IMG/VR virus record: IMGVR_UViG_3300033145_000476
Coordinates: 62,001 to 126,000 of that record
Reading direction: 5' to 3' (one strand)
DNA length: 64,000 nt
Source of the DNA: a virus
Positions 62,174 through 64,000 of this stretch are shown here, piece after piece. The notes beneath the pieces are model-generated. The model did no database searches, was not told the origin of the DNA, and saw only the letters and a program-made list of their open reading frames with translations. The position numbers and the translations under genes are program-made. The stretch's first letter is position 1; every line of letters begins with the position of its first letter.

Positions 62174-62539
62174 TCAAATTTGCGTTCCGCCAAAGTGACC
62201 TCTCGCATCAGGAACATTCCATCCCTTTTGCCTGAGAAGATCATACTCCCAGTCATTCTCTATTCGATTAGTAAAACAGAAGAATTTATGCTCACACGAC
62301 TCACAATGAGTCAGGTAAATACTAAAAGCCTGTATGGTTACATTTCTTTCGTGCAATTTCCAGAAACACTCATCGTGGTGGTGTAAAATCCACAAACAGG
62401 AATGTACTGAACTACGATGACATTCAGGACATTTTATCAATGGACCCTCTAACTTGTTGAACTCCACAAAATTGTGGCAATCAAAGCAATAGAGATACTT
62501 AGGAAATAAATGTTCCTTCTCTAATTTTATCAATTTCAT
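62174..62539 (-). CDS. Cys-tag protein with zinc ribbon
   Basis: A 121-residue protein. CFDCHNFVEF and CPECHRSS form a zinc ribbon; HHHDECFWK and the tag CESCEHKFFCFTNR (residues 79-92) follow. The 3' end approaches the tRNA-Ala unit. Confidence 0.78.
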   Translation of the reverse strand: MKLIKLEKEHLFPKYLYCFDCHNFVEFNKLEGPLIKCPECHRSSVHSCLWILHHHDECFWKLHERNVTIQAFSIYLTHCESCEHKFFCFTNRIENDWEYDLLRQKGWNVPDARGHFGGTQI

Positions 62540-62545
62540 AGTTAG

Positions 62546-62632
62546 TGGGATAGGCTAGATTCGAACTAGCTTAGTCACTACGGACGCCACTTTTACAGAG
62601 TGGTGCAACTCGCCTATCGTTGCCGCTATCCC
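62546..62632 (-). tRNA. tRNA-Tyr (GUA)
   Basis: 87-nt cloverleaf with long variable arm, acceptor GGGATAG/CTATCCC, anticodon GTA in loop CTGTAAA. No CCA encoded. The neighbouring nuclease gene ends in its acceptor strand. Confidence 0.92.
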
Positions 62633-63012
62633 AATTTATATTGTTCATATTCTGTACCCAAAGTTATAGAATTGCCACAAACCGAAGAAGGTATTAAATA
62701 TTTATTGCCATCTGAAGTTAACACGAAAACAAAGTCAACCGCATCTTTATTGAAATTCTTTATCTTGCCACTGCTACTTCTATTTCCACCTTTAATAGTT
62801 AAGCTAACAAAAAACCTGCCATACTTACTTTTGAAGGATGTTGTCTTAACTTGAATTCTTTTTAGCCCGTCAATATCAACAACTAAATCATAATCCTGGC
62901 TATCAGTAAGTGGTATGCTTACACTATATCCCTGTGATACAAAATATCCGATAGCCGCACCTAACCCTACGTCACCTTGTTTTTTAGTATTCTTCTGCCT
63001 AAATCCAATCAT
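62626..63012 (-). CDS. I-Ssp6803I-like PD-(D/E)xK endonuclease
   Basis: A 128-residue protein. KKQGDVGLGAAIGYFVSQGY, then YDLVVDIDGLKRIQVKTTSF matches the PD-(D/E)xK group I intron endonuclease family (PF11645, type I-Ssp6803I). Its stop codon lies in the acceptor strand of tRNA-Tyr. Likely a free-standing homing endonuclease near a tRNA gene. Confidence 0.75.
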   Translation of the reverse strand: MIGFRQKNTKKQGDVGLGAAIGYFVSQGYSVSIPLTDSQDYDLVVDIDGLKRIQVKTTSFKSKYGRFFVSLTIKGGNRSSSGKIKNFNKDAVDFVFVLTSDGNKYLIPSSVCGNSITLGTEYEQYKLG

Positions 63013-63218
63013 TTTTCCTTATTCAAATGATACAGACCATCTCTCAAAGTATACCACATCTGTGTCCATTCAGTGCCATTCAAAACTAAAATGTGATCTT
63101 TAGGCTCTGTAAAACACCTGAATCTTACTGGACAAGTATTACATATTCCGTCACAGCTAGTCTCTCTATAAGTAGTGTTATCCCTTGTTTTGATATAATA
63201 CTTGAGTCTCCGTATCAT
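63009..63218 (-). CDS. Cys-tag protein
   Basis: A 69-residue protein. Basic N-terminus (MIRRLKYYIKTRDN), tag CDGICNTCPVRFRCFTE at residues 22-38, then a strand/helix tail. Confidence 0.78.
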   Translation of the reverse strand: MIRRLKYYIKTRDNTTYRETSCDGICNTCPVRFRCFTEPKDHILVLNGTEWTQMWYTLRDGLYHLNKEK

Positions 63219-63481
63219 TACAACAGAGCAGGTTGTAGCTCACTCACCTCCTCTACTTTGAAGTTTCCTTTAAGACTGTATTTTCCCCATCGGTATAATT
63301 TAAACCAATCATTATAAACCGTGTGAGGCATTTCATCCACGCTGACTTCTTCTGCAAGGACAAAAAATTTAATGTTACAATCAGGACAACCAACCTCAAC
63401 CATCGGTGCTAGTCCCCTGCGACAAGTGTATCCCATAAATTCTAATGGTCTACCACACGTACAGTTTAATTCGTATAACAT
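63218..63481 (-). CDS. Zinc-ribbon protein
   Basis: An 87-residue protein: NCTCGRPLEF, CRRG and GCPDCNIKF give a zinc-ribbon-like set, followed by an acidic, aromatic tail. Coupled to the downstream gene. Confidence 0.7.
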   Translation of the reverse strand: MLYELNCTCGRPLEFMGYTCRRGLAPMVEVGCPDCNIKFFVLAEEVSVDEMPHTVYNDWFKLYRWGKYSLKGNFKVEEVSELQPALL

Positions 63482-63645
63482 TCAAATCTCTCTTTACAAG
63501 TTTCGCACTCTACCTTACCTTTCCCTTGAAACTTACCATAAATGCCGTGACAAGAAAGATTAAATCGTGCTGCGGGTAGGTCTTTAAATATAGAATATAC
63601 AGCACTCAGGAATATGATAATTGCAATAACGCACGCCAATTCCAT
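63466..63645 (-). CDS. Membrane-anchored Cys-tag protein
   Basis: A 59-residue protein. MELACVIAIIIFLSAVYSIF is a single hydrophobic helix; the rest ends exactly with the tag CETCKERFECYTN (residues 47-59). It shows the tag joined to a membrane anchor. Confidence 0.72.
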   Translation of the reverse strand: MELACVIAIIIFLSAVYSIFKDLPAARFNLSCHGIYGKFQGKGKVECETCKERFECYTN

Positions 63646-63649
63646 AATG

Positions 63650-63720
63650 CTCTCGGACTTGGGTTCGAACCAAGCTCTCCAGGTTCAAAGCCTGACGTGC
63701 TACCAATACACCATCCGAGA
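63650..63720 (-). tRNA. tRNA-Gln (UUG)
   Basis: 71-nt cloverleaf, acceptor TCTCGGA/TCCGAGA, anticodon TTG in loop CTTTGAA, discriminator G as expected for Gln. No full CCA encoded (GCA). Confidence 0.92.
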
Positions 63721-63724
63721 AATG

Positions 63725-63799
63725 TGCCGAGGAGAGGACTTGAACCTCTAACGCACAGGGCTTCAACCTGTCGCTCTACCTGAATTGAGCTACCTCGGC
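63725..63799 (-). tRNA. tRNA-Phe (GAA)
   Basis: 75-nt cloverleaf, acceptor GCCGAGG/CCTCGGC, discriminator A, anticodon GAA in loop TTGAAGC. No CCA encoded. 4 nt from tRNA-Gln. Confidence 0.92.
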
Positions 63800-63803
63800 A
63801 TAA

Positions 63804-63862
63804 GACAATCTGCTGATGGTCTACTTATCAGCAGTCATTTTGTGACTACCACCTAGATTGTC
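63804..63862 (-). ncRNA. Three-way-junction RNA element
   Basis: On the minus strand, GACAATCT and AGATTGTC enclose two hairpins (AGTCA-CAAAA-TGACT and CTGCTGAT-AAGTAGACC-ATCAGCAG). The loop region contains ATAAGTAGACC, identical to 11 nt of the RNase P RNA P1 helix. It sits between a protein gene and the tRNAs: a transcript end, a processing signal or a small RNA. Confidence 0.5.
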
Positions 63863-63872
63863 CGCTTTGTAT

Positions 63873-64000
63873 TTAGGAGAACTTCTTCAGAATAGCTTCT
63901 AGTCTCTTAATCTCTCCGCTCTCTACCTTAGTGCCAGTAGAAGCTTCAGCGATTTGAGCTTTGTTAGCCTTCTTGCGATCCTGACGATCAGATTGAAGTT
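63873..64000 (-). CDS. C-terminal end of a protein gene, cut by window edge
   Basis: 42 codons ending in TAA encode a charged, Lys/Ala-rich helix (...QSDRQDRKKANKAQIAEAST...EAILKKFS). The start is beyond position 64000, so it cannot be named. Confidence 0.6.
   Translation of the reverse strand, partial: LQSDRQDRKKANKAQIAEASTGTKVESGEIKRLEAILKKFS

Noticed and set aside
62023-62256. A minus-strand frame running into tRNA-Ala
   Set aside because: It has no clear start and reads through the tRNA gene, so it is probably chance, although MREVTLAERKFEE looks protein-like.
4351-63645. The Cys tag being a SPASM Fe-S domain
   Set aside because: The C-x2-C-x5-C spacing agrees, but the fourth Cys after three residues and the radical SAM core are missing in all copies.
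1-64000. CRISPR array, insertion sequence, integrase or virion structural genes
   Set aside because: No regularly spaced repeats with spacers, no transposase or integrase motifs and no capsid, tail or terminase protein were seen.

Overview
The window looks like part of a large tailed-phage genome, or a phage-like plasmid, of a bacterium. About 165 mostly small genes are packed with 1-4 nt start/stop overlaps (ATGA, TAATG). There are no ribosomal operons, very many small zinc-ribbon proteins, and several typical phage genes: a class II ribonucleotide reductase, dUTPase, a ClpP-like protease, HNH, GIY-YIG and I-Ssp6803I-like nucleases, an RNA ligase, peptide deformylase and tRNAs. No capsid, tail, terminase, polymerase or integrase gene is visible, so this is only part of a bigger genome. 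Promoters are of the sigma-70 type (TTGACA, 17 nt, TATAAT). Many carry an extended -10 inside a conserved GGCGATG-like spacer. Most starts have an AGGAGG-type ribosome site, but several genes sit directly on their promoter and look leaderless. The host cannot be named from the sequence.

Layout. 1-6.5 kb, minus strand: nucleotide metabolism (nrdJ, dut), a ClpP-like protease, an HNH protein and a phage tmRNA. 6.5-11.1 kb: sparse, repeat-rich DNA with isolated short genes, two paralogous plus-strand genes (7088, 11138) and short minus-strand genes on their own promoters. 11.1-30 kb, plus strand: many zinc-ribbon proteins, a GHKL ATPase joined to an HExxH domain, an ATP-dependent DNA ligase plus Ku, and a MoxR-like ATPase plus VWA/HExxH protein. 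30-58.4 kb, plus strand: a nearly unbroken gene train containing an RNA ligase, a ParB-like protein, a DNA methyltransferase, a RuvB-like ATPase, a family-4 uracil-DNA glycosylase, a nucleoside-kinase-like protein, an RlaP-like nucleotidyltransferase, a PC4-like protein, an FAD enzyme, peptide deformylase, a CCA-adding enzyme and a ribosomal L7/L12-like protein. 58.4-64 kb, minus strand: a papain-like hydrolase, a SLOG protein, an RNase P RNA gene, seven tRNAs and a cupin.

The most striking feature is a short cysteine motif, called the Cys tag here: C-x2-C-x2-3-[RK]-F-x-C-[FYW]-T, usually with a fourth Cys 4-10 residues upstream. It occurs in 35 different genes in this window (plus about four degenerate copies), at the N-terminus, in the middle or at the C-terminus of otherwise unrelated proteins, including an L7/L12 C-terminal domain, a SWIM finger and a ParB-like domain. 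It is absent from 7-20 kb. I know of no described family that explains it.

A second theme is control of RNA and translation. The element encodes its own RNase P RNA, tmRNA, tRNAs mostly lacking an encoded CCA, a CCA-adding enzyme, RNA ligase, peptide deformylase and the L12-like protein. The RNase P RNA gene carries a complete HNH endonuclease gene inside helix P12.
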